64,000 nucleotides of DNA from Streptomyces fuscichromogenes (GTDB lineage: Bacteria; Actinomycetota; Actinomycetes; Streptomycetales; Streptomycetaceae), in NCBI RefSeq assembly GCF_014645815.1, contig NZ_BMML01000024.1, positions 124,001-188,000 on the forward strand, written 5' to 3'. The position numbers and the translations under genes were made by a program. Shown piece after piece: positions 37,289-45,152 of this stretch. How positions within the stretch are numbered: the stretch's first letter is position 1; each line of letters starts with the position of its first letter. The notes beneath the pieces were generated by a model. The model ran no database searches. It was not told the DNA's origin and saw only the letters and a program-made list of their open reading frames with translations.

Positions 37289-37695
37289 CACGCCACCTCC
37301 AGCTCACACCACACGAACTTGCCCCGCTCCCCGAACCGGGCCGACGGCTGCCACCCCCAGCCGTCCGCACACGCCACCACCAACCCCAGCCCCCGCCCCG
37401 CCTCTTCGAGCTCCGTCACCCCTCCCAACGATCCCGGCGGCTCCGGAGGCACGGGATCCGCGTCCCACGCCCCGATCCACACCACGCCCCCAGGGGAACG
37501 CCGCACCCTCAACGCGGCCGGACCCTTCGTATGACGTACGGCATTCGAGACCAACTCCGCGGCGAGGAGCTCTGCGGTGTCCACCAGACCGATCAGGCCG
37601 TGCATCGTCAGGATCAGACGCAGGGTGCGACGGGAGATCGTCACCGCTCTCAGGTCGTTGGGCACGTAGAGCGTGTAGTCCCAGGTCTCGGACAT
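37288..37695 (-). CDS. Anti-sigma-like HATPase protein, second copy
   Basis: A 135-residue single-domain GHKL ATPase: N-box AAELVSNAVRHT, a D-x-D strand (GAWDADP), G-box EAGRGLGLVVACADGWGW. It is related to the protein at 12544-12972 and likewise sits divergent from an XRE/DUF5753-DUF397 pair. Here it is translationally coupled to the downstream Rpn-like gene, which is unusual and ties the nuclease-like protein to this regulatory group. The 198-base divergent region (37696-37893) holds a TAGAGT box but no convincing -35. Confidence 0.82.
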   Translation of the reverse strand: MSETWDYTLYVPNDLRAVTISRRTLRLILTMHGLIGLVDTAELLAAELVSNAVRHTKGPAALRVRRSPGGVVWIGAWDADPVPPEPPGSLGGVTELEEAGRGLGLVVACADGWGWQPSARFGERGKFVWCELEVA

Positions 37696-37893
37696 GCGTC
37701 ATCAACTCCGGTCAGGTGAGGGGGATTTCACGCACGGTGGCATCGCCGCACGAGGAAGGTGCGGTGCACTTCCGCTGCGTGTCCGTTACGTCACCGACGG
37801 TAGAGTCACAATTTGGGACGGCGCAAGTCGCTGCCGTAATCTTCCCCTCGAACGAGGCTCTGCCGCGCCGCAGTTCCCAGCGAGGAGGAAGAC

Positions 37894-38745
37894 ATGACGC
37901 GCAGGAAGCAACCCACCGCACGCCAGGCGCGGCTGGGTTCCGAGCTGCGCAAACTCCGCGAGGCCGCAGGGCTCAAGGGACTGGAGGCCGCCGTACTGCT
38001 GGGGACGGACTCGGCTCAGATCAGCCAGATCGAGTTCGGTACGGCAGGCGTGAGCGAGGAGCGGGTACGCCGCCTCGCCGCCCATTACTGCTGTACGGAC
38101 GTGGAGTTGGTCGAGGCGTTGGTGGCAGTGGCGACCGACCGCACCCGGGGGTGGTGGGAGGAGTACCGGGGTCTACTGCCGACGTCGTTCCTCGACCTCG
38201 CCGAACTGGAACACCACTCCTCGTATCGGCTCGACGCGGAGTTCCTGCACATCCCCGGCCTGTTTCAGACGGAGGACTACGCCCGCGCCGTCTTCTCGTA
38301 CCGAGTGCCCGAACTACCGGCGAGCGACCTTGAGCTGCGCGTCCGTCACCGCATGGCACGCAAGGCGGTCATCGATGAGCCGGCCCGCGTTCCCTACGAG
38401 GCCGTGATCCACGAGGCAGCACTGCGCATCAGGGTCTGCGACCGGGCAGCCTCACGTGCCCAGCTCGACCGCGTCCTGGAGTTCTCCGAAGCACCCCGCA
38501 TCTCCGTACGGGTGATCCCGTTCGACTTGGACGGCTTCGCCGGAGCGACGAACGCCATGATGTACGCGGGTGGCGCCGTTCCCAAGCTGGACACGGCGGT
38601 ACGCGACGCGCCACAGGGTGCGGGGTTCATCGACTCCGAAGCTCAACTCGCCGCGTTTCGAACACTCTTCCGTAAGGTGGAGTCAGCGTCCCTCAGTCCC
38701 GAGCGGTCGCGCGACTTCATCCACAACCTGACGAAAGAGCTGTGA
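37894..38745 (+). CDS. XRE-family regulator with DUF5753 domain, second copy
   Basis: A 283-residue protein with a strong GAGGAGGAAG ribosome site. HTH at about residues 12-65 (GSELRKLREAAGLKGLEAAV, then SAQISQIEFG). The DUF5753 domain occupies ~85-275 (EFLHIPGLFQTEDYARAVF, ISVRVIPFDLDGFAG). It is the same architecture as 13125-13991 but clearly diverged, so it is a paralogous group rather than a recent duplicate. The stop overlaps the following DUF397 start (GTGA). Confidence 0.9.
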   Translation: MTRRKQPTARQARLGSELRKLREAAGLKGLEAAVLLGTDSAQISQIEFGTAGVSEERVRRLAAHYCCTDVELVEALVAVATDRTRGWWEEYRGLLPTSFLDLAELEHHSSYRLDAEFLHIPGLFQTEDYARAVFSYRVPELPASDLELRVRHRMARKAVIDEPARVPYEAVIHEAALRIRVCDRAASRAQLDRVLEFSEAPRISVRVIPFDLDGFAGATNAMMYAGGAVPKLDTAVRDAPQGAGFIDSEAQLAAFRTLFRKVESASLSPERSRDFIHNLTKEL

Positions 38746-38951
38746 GGCACACCGTGGCCCCTGACAACTGGCGCAGGTCGTCCTACTCGGGAAGCGGCGA
38801 CGGCAACAACTGCGTCGAGGTCGCCCACCGTCCCACCTGCATATCCCTCCGCGACTCGAAAGCCCCCAGCGCAGCCACCCTCACCTTCCCCTCCGTCGCC
38901 TTCGCGTCCTTTCTCCGGGCGATCAAAGGTGCCCGCTCCACAGCCAGTTGA
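38742..38951 (+). CDS. DUF397 small protein, second copy
   Basis: A 69-residue protein beginning at GTG 38742, inside the XRE stop codon; a GTG four codons later is possible. DUF397 landmarks: NWRRSSYSGSGDGNNCVEVA, LRDSK, C-terminal helix. Presumed small partner of the coupled regulator. Confidence 0.88.
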   Translation: MRHTVAPDNWRRSSYSGSGDGNNCVEVAHRPTCISLRDSKAPSAATLTFPSVAFASFLRAIKGARSTAS

Positions 38952-38996
38952 TAGAAGTTCAAGAAGGAGCCCGTTCCCGACCCCCCGTTCAACATC

Positions 38997-39755
38997 GTGT
39001 GGCACACTGCCGCGGTGGTCGATCATTCGTACGCGGATCTCTCGCTCGCCGCGCTCTACGACAGCCTCAACCCGTGGGGGCCGGGTGACGACTTCTACCT
39101 GGACCTGATGATGTCCGCCGGGTCCGTGCTCGATGTCGGCTGCGGTACCGGGCGGTTGCTGCGCGGGGCGCGGACCGGGGGGCACGACGGGCGGCTGACG
39201 GGGCTGGAGCCGGCCGCGGCGATGCTCGTACAGGCGCGTCGCGCCGAACCCGGTGTCGAGTGGGTGCTCGGCGATCTGCGCAGCCGCCGCTGGGACACCG
39301 CCGACTTCGACCTCGTCGTCATGACCGGCCACGCCTTCCAGGAACTGCTCAGGGACGAGGAGTTGAGGGCGGCGCTGACCGCCGTGCGCAGTGCGCTGTC
39401 CGCGACCGGGCGCTTCGTGTTCGAGACCCGTAACCCCGCCGCTCGGGCCTGGGAGGGCTGGACCCCCGACCGCGTACGGCATGTCACCGGCCCGGACGGC
39501 CGCGCCGTCCGGGTCTGGCACGAGGTCGAAGCGCCGCCGAGCGGGGAGCGGGTGACGTTCACCGAGACCTACGAGGGCGGGGCCTGGGCGCAGCCCCAGG
39601 TGTGCCGCTCCACCCTCCGCTTCCTCGGCCCCGACGCCCTCGCCGGTTTCCTGGGCGCCGCCGGCCTGGAGGTAGTCGAGCAGTACGGCGACTGGGCACG
39701 CGGCCCGGTCGGCTCCGCCAGCCCCGAGATCATCACCGTCGCACGGCAGGTCTAG
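38997..39755 (+). CDS. Class I SAM-dependent methyltransferase
   Basis: A 252-residue Rossmann-fold methyltransferase. AdoMet motif LDVGCGTGRLL (about residues 43-53), acidic residue in GLEPAA, motif II region FDLVVMTGHAFQELL. The substrate is unknown; the sequence is of the general Methyltransf_25/small-molecule type. The start is uncertain: GTG 38997 lacks a near ribosome site (a GAAGGAG lies 30 bases upstream), and GTG 39015 would only trim six residues. It is convergent with the WYL gene six bases beyond its stop. Confidence 0.85.
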   Translation: MWHTAAVVDHSYADLSLAALYDSLNPWGPGDDFYLDLMMSAGSVLDVGCGTGRLLRGARTGGHDGRLTGLEPAAAMLVQARRAEPGVEWVLGDLRSRRWDTADFDLVVMTGHAFQELLRDEELRAALTAVRSALSATGRFVFETRNPAARAWEGWTPDRVRHVTGPDGRAVRVWHEVEAPPSGERVTFTETYEGGAWAQPQVCRSTLRFLGPDALAGFLGAAGLEVVEQYGDWARGPVGSASPEIITVARQV

Positions 39756-39761
39756 GAGCCG

Positions 39762-40724
39762 TCACGACGGCCCCGCCGCCGCGGTGAAGCGCGCCCCGAG
39801 CGACGCGACCGCGGCACGCAGTTCCGCCCCGCCCTCCACGCGGAAGGCGAACGGGACCCTCGCCAGCCACTCCTGCGCGTACATGTCGGGGTTGCGGGTG
39901 CTGCCGACGAGCACGCACCGGTCCTCCCCGAGCGGCTCGGCCCGTCCCATGGGCGGGCGGATCCACGGAGCCACCTCGGCCAGGGCGGCGTCGAACCGTA
40001 CCCGGGTGGGAAACTCCCAGCCGAGGCCCAGGTTCTCCTCCAGCACCGTGACCGGGTCCAGACCCCCGGGCGGATCGAAGCCGCGTCCGGTCGGCCGGAC
40101 CGTGCGGACCCGGTCGACCCGGTAGGTGCGGATCGCGTCCACCCGATGGGAATGGCAGAGCAGGTACCAGCGGCCGTGGCGGACGACCAGGGACCAGGGA
40201 TCCACCTCCTCCTCCCACTCGTCGCCGGCCTCGCTGCGGTACGTGACCGCGATCCGGCGCCGGGCCGCGACGGCGTCGACCAGGTCGCCGGTGACGGCCG
40301 GGTCCGGGCGCGTCGAGTACGGGTCGGGTGCGGCCGACGCGTGCTCGCGCAGCATGGCCGCCTGCTGGCCGACGCTCTCCGGCAACGCCCTGACGACCTT
40401 GTCCAGGGCGGTGCCGACCAGGTCGTCGGCGTCGGTCCCGGCCGACTGGCGGCCGAGCACCGCCATCACCAGGCCGAGCGCCTCGGCCTGGGTGAAATGC
40501 ACCGGGGGCAGCCGCGTGCCGCGCCCCAGCCGGTACCCGCCGTGCGGCCCGCGGGCCGACTCCACCGGGATGCCGGCCTCGCGCAGGATCCCGACGTACC
40601 GGCGGGCAGCCCGTTCCGTGACGCCCAGCCGTACGGCGAGTTCACCGGCCGTCGTACCGGGGCGGGCCCGGAGTATCTCCAGGGTGCGGATGGCTCGCGC
40701 GGTGGGGCTGAGATCGTTCGGCAC
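39762..40724 (-). CDS. WYL-domain transcriptional regulator
   Basis: A 320-residue DeoR/YafY-type regulator. N-terminal winged helix (RAIRTLEILRARPGTTAGELA, VTERAARRYVGILREAG), a linker, and a WYL ligand-sensing domain (RRRIAVTYRSEAGDE ... GRWYLLCHSHRVDAIRTYRVDR), then a C-terminal WCX-like domain. GTG 40724 start. WYL proteins often regulate the gene they diverge from, which here is the alpha/beta hydrolase at 40958. In other systems WYL regulators respond to nucleic-acid ligands or stress. Confidence 0.9.
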   Translation of the reverse strand: MPNDLSPTARAIRTLEILRARPGTTAGELAVRLGVTERAARRYVGILREAGIPVESARGPHGGYRLGRGTRLPPVHFTQAEALGLVMAVLGRQSAGTDADDLVGTALDKVVRALPESVGQQAAMLREHASAAPDPYSTRPDPAVTGDLVDAVAARRRIAVTYRSEAGDEWEEEVDPWSLVVRHGRWYLLCHSHRVDAIRTYRVDRVRTVRPTGRGFDPPGGLDPVTVLEENLGLGWEFPTRVRFDAALAEVAPWIRPPMGRAEPLGEDRCVLVGSTRNPDMYAQEWLARVPFAFRVEGGAELRAAVASLGARFTAAAGPS

Positions 40725-40800
40725 GGCAGCAGGCTAAGCGCTCCGCTGGAAGTGCCGCGATGGGCCGCCGTGGTTCGCCTGCGGGTCCGTGGGCGCTGCT

Positions 40801-40853
40801 CGCGCAGTTCCTCCCCCAGCCTTCGGCCGGGGGTACCCCCAGCGCCCCTTCGG
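40801..40853. repeat. Left 53-bp inverted repeat flanking the hydrolase gene
   Basis: The 53 bases are the exact reverse complement of 41700-41752. Each arm is itself foldable (ccccagcc/ggctgggg around ttcggcc; gggggtaccccc core) and belongs to the GCGCAGTTCC repeat family. A looser extension runs from about 40761. The rest of the 233-base gap between the WYL gene and the hydrolase holds their divergent promoters, not individually recognised. Confidence 0.9.
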
Positions 40854-40957
40854 AGCGCTGCCGGGGCACTGTCGAGGGCCATTGGACAATCCGGCAGCGG
40901 ATCGTCCGGATCTCCTCCTACGGTGAGGCGCGTGAAGCCGGAGAAGGGGAAGTAATC

Positions 40958-41674
40958 ATGGACATACTGCTCATCGGCGGCCTGTGGCTCAGCGGATCCG
41001 TGTGGGACGACGTCGCGGCCGCGCTGGAGCCGCTGGGGCATCGTGCCGTGCCGCTCACGCTGCCGGGCCAGGGGGACGGGGCCGCGGCCGCCACGCTCGA
41101 CGACCAGGTGGCCGCGGTGCTCGCCGCGGTGGACTCGGCGAGCGGGAGGCCCGTGGTGGTGGGGCACTCCGCCGCCTGCACCCTGGCCTGGCTGGCCGCC
41201 GACCGGCGGCCGGAGCGGCTGGCCGCGGCCGTGCTCGTCGGCGGTTTCCCGTCCGCCGACGGCCGGCCGTACGCCGACTTCTTCGAGGTGCGGGACGGGG
41301 TCATGCCCTTCCCGGGCTGGGAGCCCTTCGAGGGGCCGGACGCCGCGGACCTCGACGAGGCCGCCCGGCGGTCGCTGGCGGCTGCCGCGATCCCGGTGCC
41401 CGAGGGCGTCGCCAAGGGGGTGGTGCGGCTGACCGACGAACGGCGGTTCGACGTCCCGGTCGTCGTCGTGTGCCCGGAGTTCACGCCCGCGCAGGCACGG
41501 AAGTGGATCGCCGACGGGGAGGTTCCGGAGCTCGCGCGGGCCGAGCACGTCGACTTCACCGACCTCGACTCGGGCCACTGGCCCATGCTCACCCGGCCCG
41601 CCGAACTCGCCAGGATCCTGGCCGAGGCGGCGGGCGCGGCGGACAGCAGGGCTCAGGCTCACCGCGCGCCCTGA
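40958..41674 (+). CDS. Alpha/beta hydrolase
   Basis: A 238-residue cytoplasmic hydrolase. ATG 40958 is chosen for AAGGGGAAG upstream; a 66-codon upstream extension runs through the repeat and is rejected. Nucleophile elbow VVGHSAAC (Ser), catalytic His in LDSGHWPML, oxyanion region near LIGGLWLSG. The family includes esterases and haloalkane-dehalogenase-like hydrolases; the substrate is unknown. It is divergent from the WYL regulator and enclosed by perfect inverted repeats, with the right-hand copy doubling as a terminator. Confidence 0.88.
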   Translation: MDILLIGGLWLSGSVWDDVAAALEPLGHRAVPLTLPGQGDGAAAATLDDQVAAVLAAVDSASGRPVVVGHSAACTLAWLAADRRPERLAAAVLVGGFPSADGRPYADFFEVRDGVMPFPGWEPFEGPDAADLDEAARRSLAAAAIPVPEGVAKGVVRLTDERRFDVPVVVVCPEFTPAQARKWIADGEVPELARAEHVDFTDLDSGHWPMLTRPAELARILAEAAGAADSRAQAHRAP

Positions 41675-41699
41675 CCGGGCCGGCCGGCCGCCGGCGCCC

Positions 41700-41752
41700 C
41701 CGAAGGGGCGCTGGGGGTACCCCCGGCCGAAGGCTGGGGGAGGAACTGCGCG
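41700..41752. repeat. Right 53-bp inverted repeat flanking the hydrolase gene, probable bidirectional terminator
   Basis: Exact reverse complement of 40801-40853. It lies between the convergent hydrolase and bldKE genes, 25 bases after the hydrolase stop, and folds into strong GC hairpins, so it probably terminates transcription from both sides. Confidence 0.9.
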
Positions 41753-41780
41753 ACCAGCCACGACGGCGCCGCAGACGGGA

Positions 41781-41833
41781 ATCGGCAGACAGCGGCAGAC
41801 GGCGGCAGCCAGCGGCAGCCAGCGGCAGCCAGC
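41781..41833. repeat. 10-bp tandem repeat
   Basis: Five tandem copies of (a/g)(g/t)cggcag(a/c)c and a partial sixth lie in the 110 bases between the repeat at 41700 and the bldKE stop. The last copies are identical. No reading frame uses them. Confidence 0.8.
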
Positions 41834-41862
41834 AGATCGCCGCACCTCCGGCGGAGCGCCGC

Positions 41863-42975
41863 CTACCCCTCCTCCTCCAGCGCCGCCAGCGCCGGGTCCA
41901 GGACGATGTCCTCGTCGCGGGCCTGCGTCGTCGGGTCCTCCGGGAAGTGGCAGGCCGTCAGGTGGCCCTCGTGGTTGCCGGAGATCCGGAGCAGCGGGGG
42001 CTCCTGCGTCGCGCACTTGTCCTGGGCCTTCCAGCAGCGGGTGCGGAAGCGGCAGCCGGAGGGCGGGGAGATGGGGGACGGAACGTCGCCGGCCAGGCGG
42101 ATGCGTTCGCGGCCCGCCGAGTCGCCGTCGTCCGTGAGGCTGACCTCGGGGACCGCGGACAGAAGCGCGTGGGTGTAGGGGTGGCGGGGGCGGGTGTAGA
42201 TCGCCTCCCGGTCGCCGACCTCGATGATCTTGCCGAGGTACATCACCGCGACGCGCTGCGAGAAGTGCCGTACCACCGCGAGGTCGTGGGCGATGAAGAG
42301 GAACGCGATGCCCAGTTCCCGCTGCACCTCCTGGAGGAGGTTGACCACCTGGGCCTGGATGGAGACGTCCAGGGCCGAGACCGGCTCGTCGGCGACGATC
42401 AGCTTCGGTTCCAGGGCCAGGGCGCGGGCCACGCCGATGCGCTGGCGCTGGCCGCCGGAGAACTCGTGCGGGAAGCGGTTGTAGTGCTCCGGGTTCAGGC
42501 CGACGATTTCGAGGAGTTCCCGGACGCGCTTCTCGCGGCCGCCCTCCGGCTCCACCCCGTTGATCTCCATCGGACCCGAGATGATCTTTCCGACCGTCTG
42601 CCGCGGGTTCAGCGACGAGTACGGGTCCTGGAAGATCATCTGGATCTCGGACCGGATCGGCGCCAGTTCCCTGCGGGAGGCGTGGGTGATGTCCTGGCCG
42701 CGGTAGCTGACCTTGCCGGCGGTCGGTTCCAGCAGGCGGGTGATCAGCCGGCCGGTCGTGGACTTGCCGCAGCCGGACTCGCCGACCAGGCCGAAGCTCT
42801 CCCCCACCCGTACGGTCAGGTCGATGCCGTCCACGGCCTGGACCTGACCGACCGTGCGCCGGACCGGGAAACCCCCCTTGACCGGGAAGTACTTGGTCAG
42901 CCCGGAGACCTCCAGGAGAGGCTCCCCCACGGTGACCGGTTGGTGCTGTGCCGGGAGGACCATGTCCTCTGTCAT
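41863..42975 (-). CDS. bldKE: BldKE-type oligopeptide importer ATP-binding protein
   Basis: A 370-residue OppF-type ATPase; ATG 42975 has GGAGGAC upstream. Walker A GESGCGKST, signature FSGGQRQRIGVA, Walker B LIVADEPVSALD, C-terminal GCRFRTRCWKAQDKC. It is the last gene of the minus-strand five-gene operon next to typA, the position held by bldK in S. coelicolor as I remember it. BldK imports an extracellular peptide needed for aerial hyphae formation. A longer acidic tail (DEDIVLDPALAALEEEG) distinguishes it from the cluster 2 copy. The symbol rests on synteny and operon order. Confidence 0.88.
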   Translation of the reverse strand: MTEDMVLPAQHQPVTVGEPLLEVSGLTKYFPVKGGFPVRRTVGQVQAVDGIDLTVRVGESFGLVGESGCGKSTTGRLITRLLEPTAGKVSYRGQDITHASRRELAPIRSEIQMIFQDPYSSLNPRQTVGKIISGPMEINGVEPEGGREKRVRELLEIVGLNPEHYNRFPHEFSGGQRQRIGVARALALEPKLIVADEPVSALDVSIQAQVVNLLQEVQRELGIAFLFIAHDLAVVRHFSQRVAVMYLGKIIEVGDREAIYTRPRHPYTHALLSAVPEVSLTDDGDSAGRERIRLAGDVPSPISPPSGCRFRTRCWKAQDKCATQEPPLLRISGNHEGHLTACHFPEDPTTQARDEDIVLDPALAALEEEG

Positions 42976-42992
42976 GACGTGTCCTCCAGGAC

Positions 42993-44057
42993 CTAGGCCA
43001 GTCGGGGTTTGATCTCTTCGAGGAAGATGGTGCGTTTCTGGTCCGCCGTGAGGTGGCATGCCGAGGCCCGGTCGGGGGCCAGGAGCGGGCGTTCGCCGAC
43101 GCAGCGGCCGGCGCCCGTCACCCGGTCCTGGAAGGTGCAGCGCGGGTGGAAGCGGCAGCCGGAGGGCGGGGTCAGCAGGGAGGGCGGGGCGCCGGGGATC
43201 GGGTGCAGCGGCGTGTCCAGGTCGGAGTCCAGGCGCGGCATCGAGTTCAGCAGACCCCAGGTGTACGGGTGCTGGGGGGCGCGCAGGACCTCGTCCGTCG
43301 TACCGCGCTCCACCGCGCTGCCCGCGTACATCACCATGATGTCGTCGGCCATGTCGGCGATCACCCCCAGGTCGTGGGTGATGAAGATGATGCCGGTTCC
43401 GAACTCCTGCTGGAGGTCCTTGAGCAGGTCCAGGATCTGTGCCTGGACGGTCACGTCCAGGGCGGTGGTCGGCTCGTCGGCGATGAGCAGGTCGGGGTCG
43501 CAGACCAGGGCCATGGCGATCATCGCGCGCTGGCGCATACCGCCGGAGAACTGGTGCGGGTAGTCCTTCGCCCGCTCCTTCGGGTTGGGGATGCCGACCT
43601 TGGCGAGCATCTCGACCGCCCGGTCCCAGGCCGCCCGCTTGGAGGCGCCCCGGTGTTTCATGAAGGGCTCGGCGATCTGGCGGCCGACCGTGTAGTACGG
43701 GGAGAGCGCGGTCAGCGGGTCCTGGAAGATCATGGCGGCCTTGTTGCCGCGCACCTTCTCCAGCTCGGACTCACGGGCGGTGATCAACTCCTGGCCGTCC
43801 AGGAGGATCTCGCCCTCGACCGTGGTGAACTGGGGGTTGTGCAGGCCGAGGACGGTCAGGTTGGTGACCGACTTCCCGGAGCCCGACTCGCCCACGATCC
43901 CGAGGGTCCTGCCCCGCTCCACGTCGAAGGACAGCCCGTCCACGGCCCGCACCACGCCGTCCTCGGTCCTGAAACTGACGTGCAGGTCCCGGACCGAGAG
44001 GAAGGCACCCGCGTCGGCCGGTGCGGGGGTGCCGGCGTCCTTGGTCAGAGTGGTCAC
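42993..44057 (-). CDS. bldKD: BldKD-type oligopeptide importer ATP-binding protein
   Basis: A 354-residue OppD-type ATPase. GTG 44057 has GGAGGAG eight bases upstream. Walker A GESGSGKSV, signature FSGGMRQRAMIA, Walker B LLIADEPTTALD, switch ITHDLGVIAD, C-terminal GCRFHPRCTF. It has an Ala/Pro-rich N-terminal extension of about 18 residues relative to the cluster 2 paralogue. It is followed after 17 bases by bldKE. Confidence 0.88.
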   Translation of the reverse strand: MTTLTKDAGTPAPADAGAFLSVRDLHVSFRTEDGVVRAVDGLSFDVERGRTLGIVGESGSGKSVTNLTVLGLHNPQFTTVEGEILLDGQELITARESELEKVRGNKAAMIFQDPLTALSPYYTVGRQIAEPFMKHRGASKRAAWDRAVEMLAKVGIPNPKERAKDYPHQFSGGMRQRAMIAMALVCDPDLLIADEPTTALDVTVQAQILDLLKDLQQEFGTGIIFITHDLGVIADMADDIMVMYAGSAVERGTTDEVLRAPQHPYTWGLLNSMPRLDSDLDTPLHPIPGAPPSLLTPPSGCRFHPRCTFQDRVTGAGRCVGERPLLAPDRASACHLTADQKRTIFLEEIKPRLA

Positions 44058-44078
44058 GACGGTTCTCCTCCTGCCGGC

Positions 44079-45059
44079 CTAGGCGAGCCGGACGCGCGGG
44101 TCGATGAACGCGTAGGTCGCGTCGACGAGGATGTTGAACAGCAGGATCATGCTGGCGGAGAACAACATGACGCCGAGCAGCAGCGGCAGATCGCTGAACT
44201 GCACGGATTCCACCGCGAGGCGCCCCAGGCCGGGCAGTCCGAAGGTGTACTCCGTGATGATGGCGCCGCCGAGCAGCGAGCCGAGGTCGATACCGAAGAT
44301 GGTGACGATCGGGATGAGCGAGCCGCGCCAGGCGTAACGGAAGAAGACGTATCTGCGGGACATGCCCTTGGCGCGGGCGGTGCGGACGTGCTCCTCCTGG
44401 AGCTGTTCGATCATCGACGAGCGCGCCATACGGGTGTACTGCGAGGCGAAGATCGTGGAGAGCACCACCCACGGGATGATCAGCCCGGTGAACCAGGTGA
44501 CGGGGTCCGCGGTGAAGTCGTTGTACGCGGGCTTGTCGAAGATGTGCGACTGGTAGACCAGGGCGGCCAGTGCCAGCGGGCCCAGGAAGTAGATCTGCAT
44601 CGAACTGATCACCATCGAGCCGGCGGTGACCGTCTTGTCGAGCATGGTGCCGCGCTTCCACGCGGCGAGCATGCCGGTGCCCAGACCCACGAAGAGGAAG
44701 ACCACCGCGGCACCGAGGGTGAGCGAGACGGTGGTGGGCAGCCGGTCCATCATGGTCGACCACACCGGGTCGTTGGTGTGGTACGAGTACCCGAAGCAGG
44801 GGGCGGGGCAGGGGCCCTGGGCGAACTGGTTGCTGCCCAGGATCAGGTTGTGCAGGAAGATCCAGTACTGCTCGGGGATCGACTTGTCGAGGCCGAGCAC
44901 GTGGTGGATGTTGGCGAGGCTGGTCGGATTGCAGGTCTTGCCGCACATCAGCAGAGCCGGGTCGCGTGGCATCCCGAAGAAAAGCAAGAACGTCACGATG
45001 CTCAACAGGAAGAGGATGACGACGGCACCGAGGATCCGGCGGACGAGGAAGCGCAGCAT
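44079..45059 (-). CDS. bldKC: BldKC-type oligopeptide importer permease
   Basis: A 326-residue OppB-type permease. ATG 45059 begins LRFLVRRILGAVVILFLLSI, the usual first helix. A periplasmic loop has paired cysteines (LLMCGKTCNP; CPAPCFGYSY), and the EAA loop is RTARAKGMSRRYVFFRYAWRG. An extension to 45125 is Arg-rich and runs back into the intercistronic hairpin, so it is rejected. Expression relative to bldKB may be lowered by that hairpin. Confidence 0.88.
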   Translation of the reverse strand: MLRFLVRRILGAVVILFLLSIVTFLLFFGMPRDPALLMCGKTCNPTSLANIHHVLGLDKSIPEQYWIFLHNLILGSNQFAQGPCPAPCFGYSYHTNDPVWSTMMDRLPTTVSLTLGAAVVFLFVGLGTGMLAAWKRGTMLDKTVTAGSMVISSMQIYFLGPLALAALVYQSHIFDKPAYNDFTADPVTWFTGLIIPWVVLSTIFASQYTRMARSSMIEQLQEEHVRTARAKGMSRRYVFFRYAWRGSLIPIVTIFGIDLGSLLGGAIITEYTFGLPGLGRLAVESVQFSDLPLLLGVMLFSASMILLFNILVDATYAFIDPRVRLA

Positions 45060-45090
45060 GCGAGGGGCTTTCTGACGTCGGCGGGCCGGG

Positions 45091-45138
45091 CGGTACCCGG
45101 TGCGGTGTCGCCCCGAGGGGCGCACGCACCGGGTACCG
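45091..45138 (-). terminator. Intercistronic hairpin between bldKB and bldKC
   Basis: Perfect 14-bp outer arms (45091-45104 and 45125-45138, cggtacccggtgcg) enclose an inner gcccc/ggggc stem. It lies 15 bases past the bldKB stop and lacks a U tract. It occupies the same place as the hairpin after the binding-protein gene in cluster 2, suggesting conserved partial termination or mRNA protection. Confidence 0.65.
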
Positions 45139-45152
45139 GGCGGGCGAGGGGG

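Noticed and set aside
41781..41833. 10-bp tandem repeats considered as an iteron/origin element
   Set aside because: No AT-rich region, replication gene or DnaA-like boxes nearby; more likely slippage products in a gene gap.
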